Positions 21,788-29,909 of a stretch of DNA of 59,128 nt are shown here, piece by piece; position 1 is the first letter of the stretch; each line of letters begins with the position of its first letter. The stretch lies in the IMG/VR virus record IMGVR_UViG_3300048554_000481, positions 1-59,128 of that record. The stretch is one strand, 5' to 3'. This stretch comes from a virus. The notes under the pieces were generated by a model. It was not told where the DNA came from, did no database searches, and was given only the letters and a program-made list of their open reading frames with translations. The position numbers were made by a program, and so were the translations under genes.

Positions 21788-21990
21788 ACATAGATATCCA
21801 TTTTACTGCCTCTGCGCCATTCACCTTCACTTGATCGCATTTGTGTTCTATGTTCATCCACTATCTCTTTAACAGGTTTAACAGCATCTGGTAGTTCGTT
21901 ACGTCCTACTGGAATTTCTTGGTACACTGTTCTATCCACAGGCGGAACATAATAGTGTTGATAAAAACTAAGTGGACTTATAGCTGTCAT
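21784..21990 (-). CDS. Small hypothetical protein
   Basis: 68 residues with an aromatic/proline-rich start (SPLSFYQHYYVPPVDRT) and a charged helical end. Coupled by ATGA overlap to the next gene. No family recognised. Confidence 0.5.
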   Translation of the reverse strand: MTAISPLSFYQHYYVPPVDRTVYQEIPVGRNELPDAVKPVKEIVDEHRTQMRSSEGEWRRGSKMDIYV

Positions 21991-21991
21991 A

Positions 21992-22795
21992 TTAACCTCT
22001 CATACTTGCCTCTACGATATTACTTATGTTACTAGCAATTTGGGTTTCGAAGTAGGGGTCTTCATCAGCATAACATAATCCTTCACTCAATGCTCTGCTG
22101 AAACTGGCTTGCATATTTTTGTTAAGTGATAAACGCAGACATGCTTGTTCTAAACTATATCCACCGCTGAGTCCAACAATTCGCTTTACTTTATTATCTT
22201 CAAAGTCATTCAGTTCTAAATATGTATTGGGCGTATCAGGAAGTGTTAATTTTAATATACAAGAACCATTGAATCTATGCAAATGCCATACTAAATCTTT
22301 TGCCAATTGATCTTCAATAATTTGTTTATTCATACTGTTAATAGGAATTTCCGGCTCAACTATAGGCATCAAACCTGTTAACGAAATTTCCTCTGCTAGC
22401 TTAAATTGCTGTGTTAATACATCTTTAATTGTCTCTGTAGTATACACAATACTACGCATCTTAGTTCCATAACACTTGTTGGCTATTGCATACTCAATCA
22501 TTTCTTGAACGTCAAATTCTTTGAGCAATCCAGTATCTTCTGTACCGCTGTCTATTTTTAAAATAGCATTAATACTTTTCTTTTTAAGTTCCGGTACTGC
22601 GCCTCGCTCTACACTATCTCTGTACAGTATAGCGGCATCAATATTTCTAGAATTAAATGCTTCACTATTGATCATACGCATACGAAACGCATGGATTTTT
22701 TCCATTTTATCTTCTTCAGTCCATGGCTGTCCATAAGTGTCTAGTACACCTCCAGCACTGCCTCCACTGTTATCCATTGCGGCTATAAAAGTCAT
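21992..22795 (-). CDS. fda: Class I fructose-bisphosphate aldolase
   Basis: 267 residues from the ATG at 22795. The reading resembles bacterial class I aldolases of the Fda type throughout: MDNSGGSAGGVLDTYG (7-22), AILYRDSVERG (55-65), ILKIDSG (78-84), GTKMRSIV (110-117), PIVEPEIPIN (144-153), LKLTLPDTPN with Lys182 as the likely Schiff-base lysine (181-190), VGLSGGYS (207-214) and SFSRALSEGL (231-240). It interconverts fructose-1,6-bisphosphate with DHAP and glyceraldehyde-3-phosphate. Paired with gap, two bases apart, so both are expressed together; with pckA it points to gluconeogenic flow. Confidence 0.88.
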   Translation of the reverse strand: MTFIAAMDNSGGSAGGVLDTYGQPWTEEDKMEKIHAFRMRMINSEAFNSRNIDAAILYRDSVERGAVPELKKKSINAILKIDSGTEDTGLLKEFDVQEMIEYAIANKCYGTKMRSIVYTTETIKDVLTQQFKLAEEISLTGLMPIVEPEIPINSMNKQIIEDQLAKDLVWHLHRFNGSCILKLTLPDTPNTYLELNDFEDNKVKRIVGLSGGYSLEQACLRLSLNKNMQASFSRALSEGLCYADEDPYFETQIASNISNIVEASMRG

Positions 22796-22797
22796 GT

Positions 22798-23760
22798 TCA
22801 ATTTACTCCTATTTTTATAAGTTGATGTGATGTGTCTACCAACCGGCATGAAAAACTCCATTCATTATCATACCATGCTAACACACGAACACAGGTTTTG
22901 TCAACCACTCTTGTTTGTTCGCTAGCAAAGATACAACTTTGTTTAGTGTGATTAAAATCTACACTTACTAATCTCTCCTGAGAGTATTTTATAATACCTT
23001 CCATCTCGTGTCTTGAAGAATTCCATATACTAAGGTTTACCATACTTTCATCTACTTCACGTTCTACATTTAATGTAAGGTCAACTGCACTTACATTGGG
23101 TGTTGGTACTCTGATTGCACTGCCTCGTATTTTTCCTTGCATCTCAGGTATTACTAATCCAAGTGCATCTGCGGCTCCTGTGCTAGTGGGTATCATACTC
23201 ATAGCCCCTGCTCTAGCTCTATACAAGTCTTTGTGCCGTCTATCAACTGTTCCTTGGTCACCAGTATAACTGTGTATTGTAGTCATTTGTCCGTTGATAA
23301 TTTTAAGTTTATCATTTAATACTTTGACCAATGGTGCTAAACAATTTGTTGTACAACTGGCGTTACTAATAATACTATCGCTAGGCAAGATGTCTTGGTG
23401 ATTAACTCCATATACAACTGTTCTATCTACATTTTTTGCAGGAGCACTTATAACAACTTTTTTTGCTCCATTTTCAATATGCTTGTATGCTTTTTTACCG
23501 TCATTGAATGCACCAGTACATTCTAATACAACGTCACAACCAGTCCAATCAAGTTGATCTATATCTCTAGTGTGACTCCAATCGCAGTCTAAATCACCTT
23601 TCCAGCGACCATGTACACTATCATACTTTAGCAAGTGCATGTTTGTGTCCACATCACCACTTGCATTTATTTTAACTATTTCTATATCAGGTCTGTCTTC
23701 AATTATATGTCTTGTAACACATCTTCCTATTCTACCAAAACCGTTAATCCCTACCTTCAT
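22798..23760 (-). CDS. gap: Glyceraldehyde-3-phosphate dehydrogenase
   Basis: 320 residues. NAD-binding GINGFGRIGR (4-13), catalytic ISNASCTTNCLAP with Cys136 (131-143), His163 in MTTIHSYTGDQ, GAADALGLVIPEMQGKI, IRVPTPNVSAVDLT and the C-terminal WYDNEWSFSCRLVD give a complete type I GAPDH. Slightly shorter than the usual 330-335 at the N-terminal half. It reversibly oxidises glyceraldehyde-3-phosphate with NAD(P) and phosphate; with the aldolase gene it would serve lower gluconeogenesis or glycolysis. The start overlaps the PsiE-like gene. Confidence 0.95.
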   Translation of the reverse strand: MKVGINGFGRIGRCVTRHIIEDRPDIEIVKINASGDVDTNMHLLKYDSVHGRWKGDLDCDWSHTRDIDQLDWTGCDVVLECTGAFNDGKKAYKHIENGAKKVVISAPAKNVDRTVVYGVNHQDILPSDSIISNASCTTNCLAPLVKVLNDKLKIINGQMTTIHSYTGDQGTVDRRHKDLYRARAGAMSMIPTSTGAADALGLVIPEMQGKIRGSAIRVPTPNVSAVDLTLNVEREVDESMVNLSIWNSSRHEMEGIIKYSQERLVSVDFNHTKQSCIFASEQTRVVDKTCVRVLAWYDNEWSFSCRLVDTSHQLIKIGVN

Positions 23761-24157
23761 CTCTAATTCTCTTTTTCTCTAAGCTGAGTTTTTCTTTAGC
23801 ACTCATTGCATATGCGGCTCCTGCCAAGAGAACAATAGCACCTGCTTCCGCTAAGAGTGTTAGTGGTTCTCCGTCTTTACTGTGTAGAATAATCAATCTA
23901 CATAACGCTGTCATTGCAATAATGATTGGCAGTGTAACTGGTATTCTGTTGCTGATATAGTAGGCACCCACCATGCCTACAATTTCTGTGTAAATGAATA
24001 ACAAAAATAAGTCTGCTAGTTCAATGTTTCGTAGTAACCACATATCCCATACTTCACAAGCGGCGGCTAGCACAGTTAGCCCGCCAATGCCGCCTAGCAT
24101 TAGTTTTTCGGTAATTGTTGTGGTCCAGTGTAATCTTTCGTTTAACTTATCTTTCAT
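23744..24157 (-). CDS. psiE: PsiE-like phosphate-starvation membrane protein
   Basis: 137 residues with four membrane spans. The central LFIYTEIVGMVGAYYISNRI (about 53-72) and PVTLPIIIAMTALCRLIIL are typical of the PsiE family (phosphate-starvation-inducible E). The biochemical role of PsiE is not established; the name reflects Pho control in E. coli. Overlaps gap at one end and the SGNH gene at the other, so it is co-transcribed with carbon genes. Confidence 0.65.
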   Translation of the reverse strand: MKDKLNERLHWTTTITEKLMLGGIGGLTVLAAACEVWDMWLLRNIELADLFLLFIYTEIVGMVGAYYISNRIPVTLPIIIAMTALCRLIILHSKDGEPLTLLAEAGAIVLLAGAAYAMSAKEKLSLEKKRIRDEGRD

Positions 24158-24926
24158 CTTGTTCTTTCAAATAAGGTATATAGTTTTTTGCAATTTTGTA
24201 ATGAAAATCATAATTATAATGCTCTTCATCAATTTTATATTCTTGTATAGTATTTGAGAACCATTGCTCTACATGCATTTTATTATCACTTTTGTAATTT
24301 GTCAATGGACCAAAGTAATCAAAATTTTCTGGTATAAAAACTCTATCATTCATACTAAACAAATACCAGGGTATGTTTCGTTGTTGACATAATCTATCTA
24401 TTATAAAAAGATCACTGCACACTTGTCTATATTTTAAATGTGTTAGTTGATTATGCCATAAGTTTGTGTAATAGAAATTTTCATTTTCTTCCGGGCCTCC
24501 CATTGTCCTACCTTTAAAAGGTTCATAGTGTTCTGTTTTAACATGCATATTGTATTCTGTATATAATGCATCAGTTTCAATGATAGTATCGTCCGTCCAC
24601 CTATCAGTTAAACTATACCTATTAGGACCAATGGCAAAATGATTTGTTTGTAAACCATTAATAAACCAATCTTCAGAAACATTTGTGGCTAGCAAGTATC
24701 TGGTCCAATATGTAAATTGAATAAAAACTTCGTCAACATCATCATAATAATCTAACAGTGTTTTTATAAAGGTAACATATTTTTGATTACTGCAACCAGG
24801 CATTGCGTATATTGCTACCGGTTTTTGATTTAGTTCGCTGTATATTTCAGCATAGTTGTTGGATTGCCAAAACTGTTTGTTGTCATAACCACATGTATGA
24901 CTATCTCCAACAAAAATACTTCTCAT
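24147..24926 (-). CDS. SGNH-hydrolase-like protein
   Basis: 259 residues from the ATG at 24926 (overlapping the HAD stop). The N-terminus IFVGDSHTCGYD (about 4-15) is block I of the GDS(L)/SGNH fold, but blocks II-V are not clear; a possible His-containing C-terminal block is near FHYKIAKN. Such proteins are esterases or acetylxylan-type deacetylases. Catalysis is uncertain. Lies within the prs-gap operon. Confidence 0.5.
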   Translation of the reverse strand: MRSIFVGDSHTCGYDNKQFWQSNNYAEIYSELNQKPVAIYAMPGCSNQKYVTFIKTLLDYYDDVDEVFIQFTYWTRYLLATNVSEDWFINGLQTNHFAIGPNRYSLTDRWTDDTIIETDALYTEYNMHVKTEHYEPFKGRTMGGPEENENFYYTNLWHNQLTHLKYRQVCSDLFIIDRLCQQRNIPWYLFSMNDRVFIPENFDYFGPLTNYKSDNKMHVEQWFSNTIQEYKIDEEHYNYDFHYKIAKNYIPYLKEQDER

Positions 24927-25255
24927 TCGTAAGTTTCGCCTGTACTTCGAAAGAAGTTTTCGCTCCAAAATGCTTTGTCATCAATCCAAACATCGTAATG
25001 TTCTTTTTTACCAACACTAAGTTCATGATGCTTTGCACCCCAACTGTCTAGTTGACTTTTAGTAAGGTCATAGTAGTCTACCATACTTACTGCGCCTCTG
25101 GCTGTCATATACTTGATTGTATGCCCTGCATCATATAGTGCATTTACTTTGGCAATACGATCCATCATAGGTTCATGTAGTGCATAATTTTTCTTACCAT
25201 CTGGTTCGAATACCTCGTTACAAATGGTTCCGTCAATGTCTATAATATATCTCAT
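24923..25255 (-). CDS. Small HAD-family phosphatase
   Basis: 110 residues. MRYIIDIDGTICNEV gives the DxDGT nucleophile motif (residues 6-10), MTARGA is the Thr motif (about 50-55), and VWIDDKAFW near residue 90 is the acidic motif. Short cap-less HAD proteins act on small phosphates. Directly downstream of prs, with a four-base overlap. Substrate unknown. Confidence 0.7.
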   Translation of the reverse strand: MRYIIDIDGTICNEVFEPDGKKNYALHEPMMDRIAKVNALYDAGHTIKYMTARGAVSMVDYYDLTKSQLDSWGAKHHELSVGKKEHYDVWIDDKAFWSENFFRSTGETYE

Positions 25256-26181
25256 TTGAATAAACTGCTTACACTTTCTTCGTTTGTGATTCTTCGCATA
25301 GCTTCTCCGAAAAGCTCTGCAACTGTTACTTGTCTAATTTTTTTACTTGTATTCTGCATAGGAATACTATCACTAATTACTAACTCTTCTAGCACACTAT
25401 TGTCAACCTTTTTAGTTGCACCATTACTAAGTACGCCATGTGTAATGTATGCTCTAACACTAAGAGCACCTGCATCCATAATTGCTTTAGCGGCATTACA
25501 CAATGTACCGCCACTGTCTACAATATCGTCTACTAGTATTGCATGTTTATCTTTAACTTCGCCAATTAGGTTCATAACTTCTGCTACACCTGCTTTGGGT
25601 CTACGTTTATCAACAATAGCAACATCACCATAAAACATTTCTGCAAACTTTCTTGCACGAACAACACCGCCAGCATCTGGGCTAACAAACACTGTGCCTT
25701 CTGTACAGTTTACGTTTCGTTTGATATCTTTGGCAAAGACCACCCTGCTGGTAAGATCATCCACAGGAATATCAAAGAAACCTTGTATCTGACCAGCATG
25801 AAGATCCATAGTCAAAACTCTATCTGCACCTGCTTTGGTAAGCAAATCTGCAACTAGTTTTGCAGTAATAGGAGTACGACTTGCACTTTTCCTATCCTGT
25901 CTTGCATATCCATAGTATGGCATAACTGCTGATATACGTTGGGCACTGCTACGTTTTGCAGTATCTATCATAACCAGCAACTCCATTAAACTTTCGTTTA
26001 CAGGCATGCATGTACTATTCACTAAAAAAACATCCTTGCCCCGGATGTTCTCTTTTATTTCTACTAATATTTCACCGTCACTAAATCGTGTGACATCTGT
26101 GGGAACTAATTCTGTAAAGCAGTGTTCGGCAACCTTTTGAGCAAACGTAGGGTTGCTACCGCCACTAATGATTTTCATCAT
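25252..26181 (-). CDS. prs: Ribose-phosphate pyrophosphokinase (PRPP synthetase)
   Basis: 309 residues, full length for class I PRPP synthetase. Catalytic-flexible loop region PYYGYARQDRKSASRTPITA (about 88-107), metal-binding MDLHAGQIQGFF (145-156), catalytic KRRP (190-193) and the PRPP-binding signature AILVDDIVDSGGTL (214-227). It makes PRPP from ribose-5-phosphate and ATP, the common precursor for purine, pyrimidine and histidine synthesis. It lies in one operon with purC, pyrF, gap and the aldolase, which strengthens the reading of a nucleotide-supply pathway. The start is the ATG at 26181 or the next codon. Confidence 0.96.
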   Translation of the reverse strand: MMKIISGGSNPTFAQKVAEHCFTELVPTDVTRFSDGEILVEIKENIRGKDVFLVNSTCMPVNESLMELLVMIDTAKRSSAQRISAVMPYYGYARQDRKSASRTPITAKLVADLLTKAGADRVLTMDLHAGQIQGFFDIPVDDLTSRVVFAKDIKRNVNCTEGTVFVSPDAGGVVRARKFAEMFYGDVAIVDKRRPKAGVAEVMNLIGEVKDKHAILVDDIVDSGGTLCNAAKAIMDAGALSVRAYITHGVLSNGATKKVDNSVLEELVISDSIPMQNTSKKIRQVTVAELFGEAMRRITNEESVSSLFK

Positions 26182-26193
26182 AAGACCTCTCTT

Positions 26194-26505
26194 TTAGACG
26201 TTAAAACTTTCGCCACAGCCACATGAGGCTGTCGCGTTTGGATTTTTGACAACTAGATAGTTGCCGCCAAGTTCTCTTATATAATCAACTGTACAACCGA
26301 AAACAAACATTTCGCTCATTGGGTCAAGTTCTAGAATATCGTCTATTACTTTTCCTTCTGGCTCATCTGTAAAGTCCCAATCATACTTAAATCCACTACA
26401 ACCACCACCTTGTACTGCTAATCTTACATATTGCTTTTTGTGTTGTAGTAACATTTCTTGCAAGTAACTTTTAGCTGATTCGGTAACTGTTAATGGTATC
26501 TGCAT
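26194..26505 (-). CDS. A-type iron-sulphur carrier (ErpA/IscA-like)
   Basis: 103 residues. The three conserved cysteines of A-type carriers are in place: GGCSGFKY (Cys36 region) and the C-terminal SCGCGESF. LTVTESAKSYLQEML at the start also matches the family. These proteins carry 2Fe-2S or 4Fe-4S clusters to apo-enzymes. The same operon encodes a MIP18/SufT-like protein and a ferredoxin, which is a small Fe-S set. Confidence 0.85.
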   Translation of the reverse strand: MQIPLTVTESAKSYLQEMLLQHKKQYVRLAVQGGGCSGFKYDWDFTDEPEGKVIDDILELDPMSEMFVFGCTVDYIRELGGNYLVVKNPNATASCGCGESFNV

Positions 26506-26506
26506 T

Positions 26507-26950
26507 TTACTTCTCTATTGGTTCTGGTACAATACCACGCTCTGTTAGCATTGCTCTGTTATTTAAGTGTGCTTGTGCAATATCATCTTTTGACTGTCCA
26601 TGATATGCTGTTGCATGTCCTTCACTAATCATTTGTTCATTAATATTTGTACCGTCTACTAGTACTGTTCCTAGTATGCGTCCGAACTTGCCTTTTTCAT
26701 TATCAACTACAGTTTGCACAATAATCTCTTCACCTTTAATGTGTTTATATAGCCAATCTTTTGCAAGCAAGCCATATGCTTTTTCTTCTAAATCTCTTGT
26801 ACGGCTCTCTGGTGTATCTATTCCTAGCATACGCACTCTGCCTTCCAGCAGTACATCGAATCCTAAGTCCAGTATACAGTCAAATGTGTCTCCGTCAACC
26901 ACTTTTGTTATTTGTTTAACCCGAAAGTTATATAGTTCTACTTCACTCAT
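26507..26950 (-). CDS. Staphylococcal-nuclease-like (thermonuclease) protein
   Basis: 147 residues. SNase pattern: VDGDTFDCILDLGF (about 18-31), RMLGIDTPESRTR with the catalytic Arg, Asp and Glu (about 39-51) and GKFGRILG (about 87-94) with the second catalytic Arg. It would hydrolyse single-stranded DNA or RNA with Ca2+. A paralogue at 50990 has altered catalytic residues. TATTTATG late motif at 26971 precedes it. Confidence 0.75.
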   Translation of the reverse strand: MSEVELYNFRVKQITKVVDGDTFDCILDLGFDVLLEGRVRMLGIDTPESRTRDLEEKAYGLLAKDWLYKHIKGEEIIVQTVVDNEKGKFGRILGTVLVDGTNINEQMISEGHATAYHGQSKDDIAQAHLNNRAMLTERGIVPEPIEK

Positions 26951-26962
26951 TGCTCACTCCTC

Positions 26963-27667
26963 TTACAGAGTATTTATGAGTAACTCCTCTACTTTTCGGT
27001 ATCCAGCTAACAAGTCTCCCGTGTCGTTTCGAAATAGATCTTTGTCAAAACTTTCATTTTGTTTATTCCACAAACGCATTGTGTCAGGACAAATCTCATC
27101 TGCAAGTAACAGTCTTCCTTCCTTGTCTAATCCGTATTCTAATTTAAAATCTACCAGTTGTAGTTCTACCCTACGAAACAACTGTGTTAGTATATTATTA
27201 ATTTTCAAAGTGGTGTTTCGAATCTCAGACAATGTTACAGTATCTGTAATACCCAATGCTACAATAGCATCATCACATATAGGCGGATCAGCTAGTGCAT
27301 CATCTTTTACACACCATTCAACAATTACATTTTTTAGACTAGTGCCAACTTCTACACCATACCTTTTACAAAATGTTCCTGCCGCTCTATTGCGTACAAC
27401 AACTTCAATTGGAATGATATCCAACTTATGACAACGGTGTTCTCTTTTTCCATTTAATTCAATAAAATGTGTTTCAATTCCGTGTGTATGTAAATGACCT
27501 AATAATTTTGCACTAATACTTGCATTCAATACACCTTTACCTTGAAACACTGCTTCTTTAGCTCTGTTGCCTGCTGTAGCATCATCTTTAAAATACATCA
27601 TTACAGTATCTTGTGTATGCTTAAATACCTTTTTGGCTTTACCTTCGTAGAGTAATAAGTTATTCAT
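26963..27667 (-). CDS. purC: Phosphoribosylaminoimidazole-succinocarboxamide synthase
   Basis: 234 residues, full length. LLYEGKAKKVF (4-14) is the N-terminal SAICAR synthetase motif, DDATAGNRAKE (28-38), VVVRNRAAGTFCKRYGV (about 89-105), LVDFKLEYGLDKEGRLLLAD (169-188), EICPDTMRLW (189-198). It joins aspartate to CAIR using ATP in de novo purine synthesis. Coupled to pyrF by a 4-base overlap. Confidence 0.93.
   Translation of the reverse strand: MNNLLLYEGKAKKVFKHTQDTVMMYFKDDATAGNRAKEAVFQGKGVLNASISAKLLGHLHTHGIETHFIELNGKREHRCHKLDIIPIEVVVRNRAAGTFCKRYGVEVGTSLKNVIVEWCVKDDALADPPICDDAIVALGITDTVTLSEIRNTTLKINNILTQLFRRVELQLVDFKLEYGLDKEGRLLLADEICPDTMRLWNKQNESFDKDLFRNDTGDLLAGYRKVEELLINTL
26971..26978 (-). 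promoter_or_regulatory. T4-type late promoter motif
   Basis: CATAAATA on the minus strand, within the end of purC and 21 bases before the SNase-like start. Confidence 0.45.
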
Positions 27668-28314
27668 ATGCTTTCCCTAATTTGTTCAATAGTCTTAATA
27701 GGATCGTCACTTTCTGTAATAGTTCTACCAATAACTAGATAGTCGGCACCCATACTAATTGCTTGTTTAGGTGACACCGTTCTTATCTGTCCTTTGTTTG
27801 TTCCTATCCCAGGACAAACTTTTATCATATTTTGTGTGTAAGGCTTTACCACTGCCAAGTCTGCAGGGCTACATATCATACCACTAAAGCCGTACTTTTG
27901 TACTCGTTCAATGTTGTCTCTCCACATTGCGTCTGCACCCTTGGGCAAATAGTGCAATATGTTTAACAAGTCACTGCCACTCCAACTGGTGAGGTATGTA
28001 ACGCCTAGTAGTTTAATTTGATTTGAGAATTGTTCAAGTTCTTCAAATACTGCTTCATTATTGTGTGTGCATATAGTTGTCATTGTAGCGCCTTTGTCTA
28101 CAATTTTCTGTACAACTTGCTTTACAGTATTTGGTGTGTCCCACAGTTTACAGTCAACAAATAGTTCTTTGCCTTCTGTGTAATCTTTAATGTAAACACT
28201 TTGACTCCACAGTGTGTGATTAGTTTTAAATCCGTCTACGTGGTGTCTTAATTTTGCCGCCATTTCCAATGCATCCAGTGGATTAGTATAATCTAATGCG
28301 ACAATGATTTTCAT
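27664..28314 (-). CDS. pyrF: Orotidine-5'-phosphate decarboxylase
   Basis: 216 residues. [17 protein letters not shown] (3-19) is the N-terminal signature; [11 protein letters not shown] (about 53-63) is the catalytic DxKxxD-type stretch with [21 protein letters not shown] (about 168-185) and [14 protein letters not shown] (about 193-206) are the phosphate-binding end. Decarboxylates OMP to UMP. With the DHODH-like protein it covers two pyrimidine steps; the transferase PyrE is not seen here. Confidence 0.92.
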   Translation of the reverse strand: MKIIVALDYTNPLDALEMAAKLRHHVDGFKTNHTLWSQSVYIKDYTEGKELFVDCKLWDTPNTVKQVVQKIVDKGATMTTICTHNNEAVFEELEQFSNQIKLLGVTYLTSWSGSDLLNILHYLPKGADAMWRDNIERVQKYGFSGMICSPADLAVVKPYTQNMIKVCPGIGTNKGQIRTVSPKQAISMGADYLVIGRTITESDDPIKTIEQIRESI

Positions 28315-28652
28315 TCTTCCGGTCCTGGTTCTCTACTTACTAGTTCTGCTTTACCTTCTTTGCCGTTCCAGTCATCTGCATTTGGCAAGGGATCTATTTG
28401 TTCTGTTATGTTAGGCCATATCTCTGACATCTCTGTATTAAACTGTAACCACTTTGCGAGATCAGGTGTCATATCAGTATCCGGTACAATAGCATCTGCA
28501 GGACATTCTGGTTCACAAACACCACAGTCTATACATTCGTCTGGGTGTATAACAATCGTATTCTCGCCAATGTAGAAGCAATCCACAGGACATACTTCTA
28601 CACAATCTGTAAACCTACAATTTACACATTTTTCATTTACTATATACGTCAC
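28311..28652 (-). CDS. fdxA: FdxA-type ferredoxin (7Fe)
   Basis: 113 residues. [18 protein letters not shown] (9-26) and [17 protein letters not shown] (39-55) are the two cluster motifs of alphaproteobacterial-type FdxA with a 3Fe/4Fe arrangement, followed by the long C-terminal extension typical of FdxA ([16 protein letters not shown]). Transfers electrons; the closeness to host alphaproteobacterial sequences is part of the host inference. Overlaps pyrF and the next gene by 4 bases. Confidence 0.93.
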   Translation of the reverse strand: MTYIVNEKCVNCRFTDCVEVCPVDCFYIGENTIVIHPDECIDCGVCEPECPADAIVPDTDMTPDLAKWLQFNTEMSEIWPNITEQIDPLPNADDWNGKEGKAELVSREPGPEE

Positions 28653-28927
28653 TGAGCATCAATAATTTCTATAATAAGTTCTTCTTTTTTCTTTCTTCTA
28701 TCTAGCTCTAACCCAAATTCACTTTTTGCTAATTCCTCTAACTGTACTTTAGTTTTTTTAGACAAGGTATTTTTTGTGTATGTTTTATGCTCACTTGAGT
28801 TTTGTATACTGCCTGTAATAACTAGTTCTTTTGTAGGAGTAGCATCAGTAAACCTAATGTCATTTGGCACATGCCATTCATCATCTGGTTTAATACCAAA
28901 TATTTGTTTAATCCATTTCATTCCCAT
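28649..28927 (-). CDS. Small SAP/Rho-N-like protein
   Basis: 92 residues starting [11 protein letters not shown]; the alternative ATG at 28921 is equally possible. The C-terminal 35 residues ([20 protein letters not shown] then [11 protein letters not shown]) resemble a SAP/Rho-N helix-extended-helix, a small nucleic-acid-binding motif. Otherwise unknown. Confidence 0.55.
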   Translation of the reverse strand: MGMKWIKQIFGIKPDDEWHVPNDIRFTDATPTKELVITGSIQNSSEHKTYTKNTLSKKTKVQLEELAKSEFGLELDRRKKKEELIIEIIDAQ

Positions 28928-29232
28928 ATTCCTAATATCATCTTAGTTTCTTCGCTCATCATGTCAGGACCAAATGGCGGAGTAAAAGTTGTTATAATAT
29001 CTACTGCACTAACTCCGTCTACTCTAATTGTGGCTCCTTCAATGTCTGCAATTATTTGATCTGCAAATGGACAGAAAGCACTGGTTAATGTATGTGTGAC
29101 GGATACTTTAGGCAAGTGTTCTAAGTCAATATCATAAATTAATCCCAAGTCATAAACATTTATGTCAATCTCAGGATCATATACAGTTCTTAGGTTCTCG
29201 ACTATTTCTCCGCCAATTGCTTCTTTATCCAT
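28918..29232 (-). CDS. MIP18/PaaD-SufT-like Fe-S assembly protein (DUF59)
   Basis: 104 residues. VYDPEIDINVYDLGLIYDI (17-35) is the DUF59 signature, followed by THTLTSAFCPFADQII (about 46-61) with the family cysteine and TFTPPFGPDMMS at the end, usual for SufT/PaaD-like proteins. They take part in maturation of Fe-S proteins. Close neighbour of the ferredoxin and ErpA-like genes in the same operon. Confidence 0.8.
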   Translation of the reverse strand: MDKEAIGGEIVENLRTVYDPEIDINVYDLGLIYDIDLEHLPKVSVTHTLTSAFCPFADQIIADIEGATIRVDGVSAVDIITTFTPPFGPDMMSEETKMILGIWE

Positions 29233-29449
29233 TGGTGTTTGCCATTAGTTTAAGTGTTAACATATCTTCTTTTTTACGAAACCAAACTTCGTATCCGTGT
29301 TGCGACTTTCGAAACCCTCCATACTTTGTACCAAACATGTTTTCTAATAGACTATGAAAACCTTTTGATCCTTTGGAGCTTCTGTTAAAGATAGAACAAT
29401 AGTATCTATCTTCCATTTGCCAATTTGCACACCATTCTAAATCTTGCAT
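29225..29449 (-). CDS. Small hypothetical protein
   Basis: 74 residues from the ATG at 29449 (AAGG five bases upstream, one base after the QueD-like stop). Contains aromatic and basic residues (NMFGTKYGGFRKSQHGYEVW); soluble, unknown. Overlaps the DUF59 gene. Confidence 0.55.
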   Translation of the reverse strand: MQDLEWCANWQMEDRYYCSIFNRSSKGSKGFHSLLENMFGTKYGGFRKSQHGYEVWFRKKEDMLTLKLMANTNG

Positions 29450-29450
29450 C

Positions 29451-29900
29451 TTAACCTTCATATATTGCTGAGTTAGCACCATGTTCTGCACATTCACAAC
29501 TTACAACCCAGCAACGTCCATCACTCATCTCATTAACAATTTCTTGTGCTTTGTTGTATGCATGTTCTGCAAACTTTTCTACACCAACACCATCTAAGAT
29601 GTTTAGCTCTGCAAGTCCTGCATCTTCTAAGGCACGAAAGTTATCCAATGCCCAATCTTTACTGTCCAGTACAACTTTATGATCAAAGTTATCTTCTAAC
29701 CACTTCTTGAGTGGTTTCAATCCGCCAAAGTCAACAACCCAATTTTTGTTGTCTAATTCGTTACAACTGAATGTAAATTTAAATTGCAAACTGTAACCGT
29801 GTAAGAAACGACAGTGTGAATGATCTGCATGTGGTTGTCTAAAACAAGCACTCAACCCAATGTTATGCCCGTATGTTTTTGTACTAAAATATTTTCCCAT
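29451..29900 (-). CDS. queD: 6-pyruvoyl-tetrahydropterin / 6-carboxytetrahydropterin synthase-like protein
   Basis: 149 residues. Zinc-ligand histidines are visible as SACFRQPHADHSHC and FLHGYSLQ (about 17-38), the DFGGLKPLKKWLEDNFDHKV stretch (57-76) matches the family, and CECAEHGANSAIY (about 134-146) is the C-terminal catalytic part. QueD starts 7-deazaguanine (queuosine/preQ0) synthesis, which phages use to modify DNA or tRNA. No queC, queE or queF was seen nearby, so the product would have to be completed by host or other phage genes. Confidence 0.75.
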   Translation of the reverse strand: MGKYFSTKTYGHNIGLSACFRQPHADHSHCRFLHGYSLQFKFTFSCNELDNKNWVVDFGGLKPLKKWLEDNFDHKVVLDSKDWALDNFRALEDAGLAELNILDGVGVEKFAEHAYNKAQEIVNEMSDGRCWVVSCECAEHGANSAIYEG

Positions 29901-29909
29901 ATTGTTCTC

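Noticed and set aside
26676-27431. 251-codon open frame on the plus strand
   Set aside because: It lies antisense to purC and the SNase-like gene, has no ribosome site and a serine/proline/threonine-heavy composition typical of a shadow frame.
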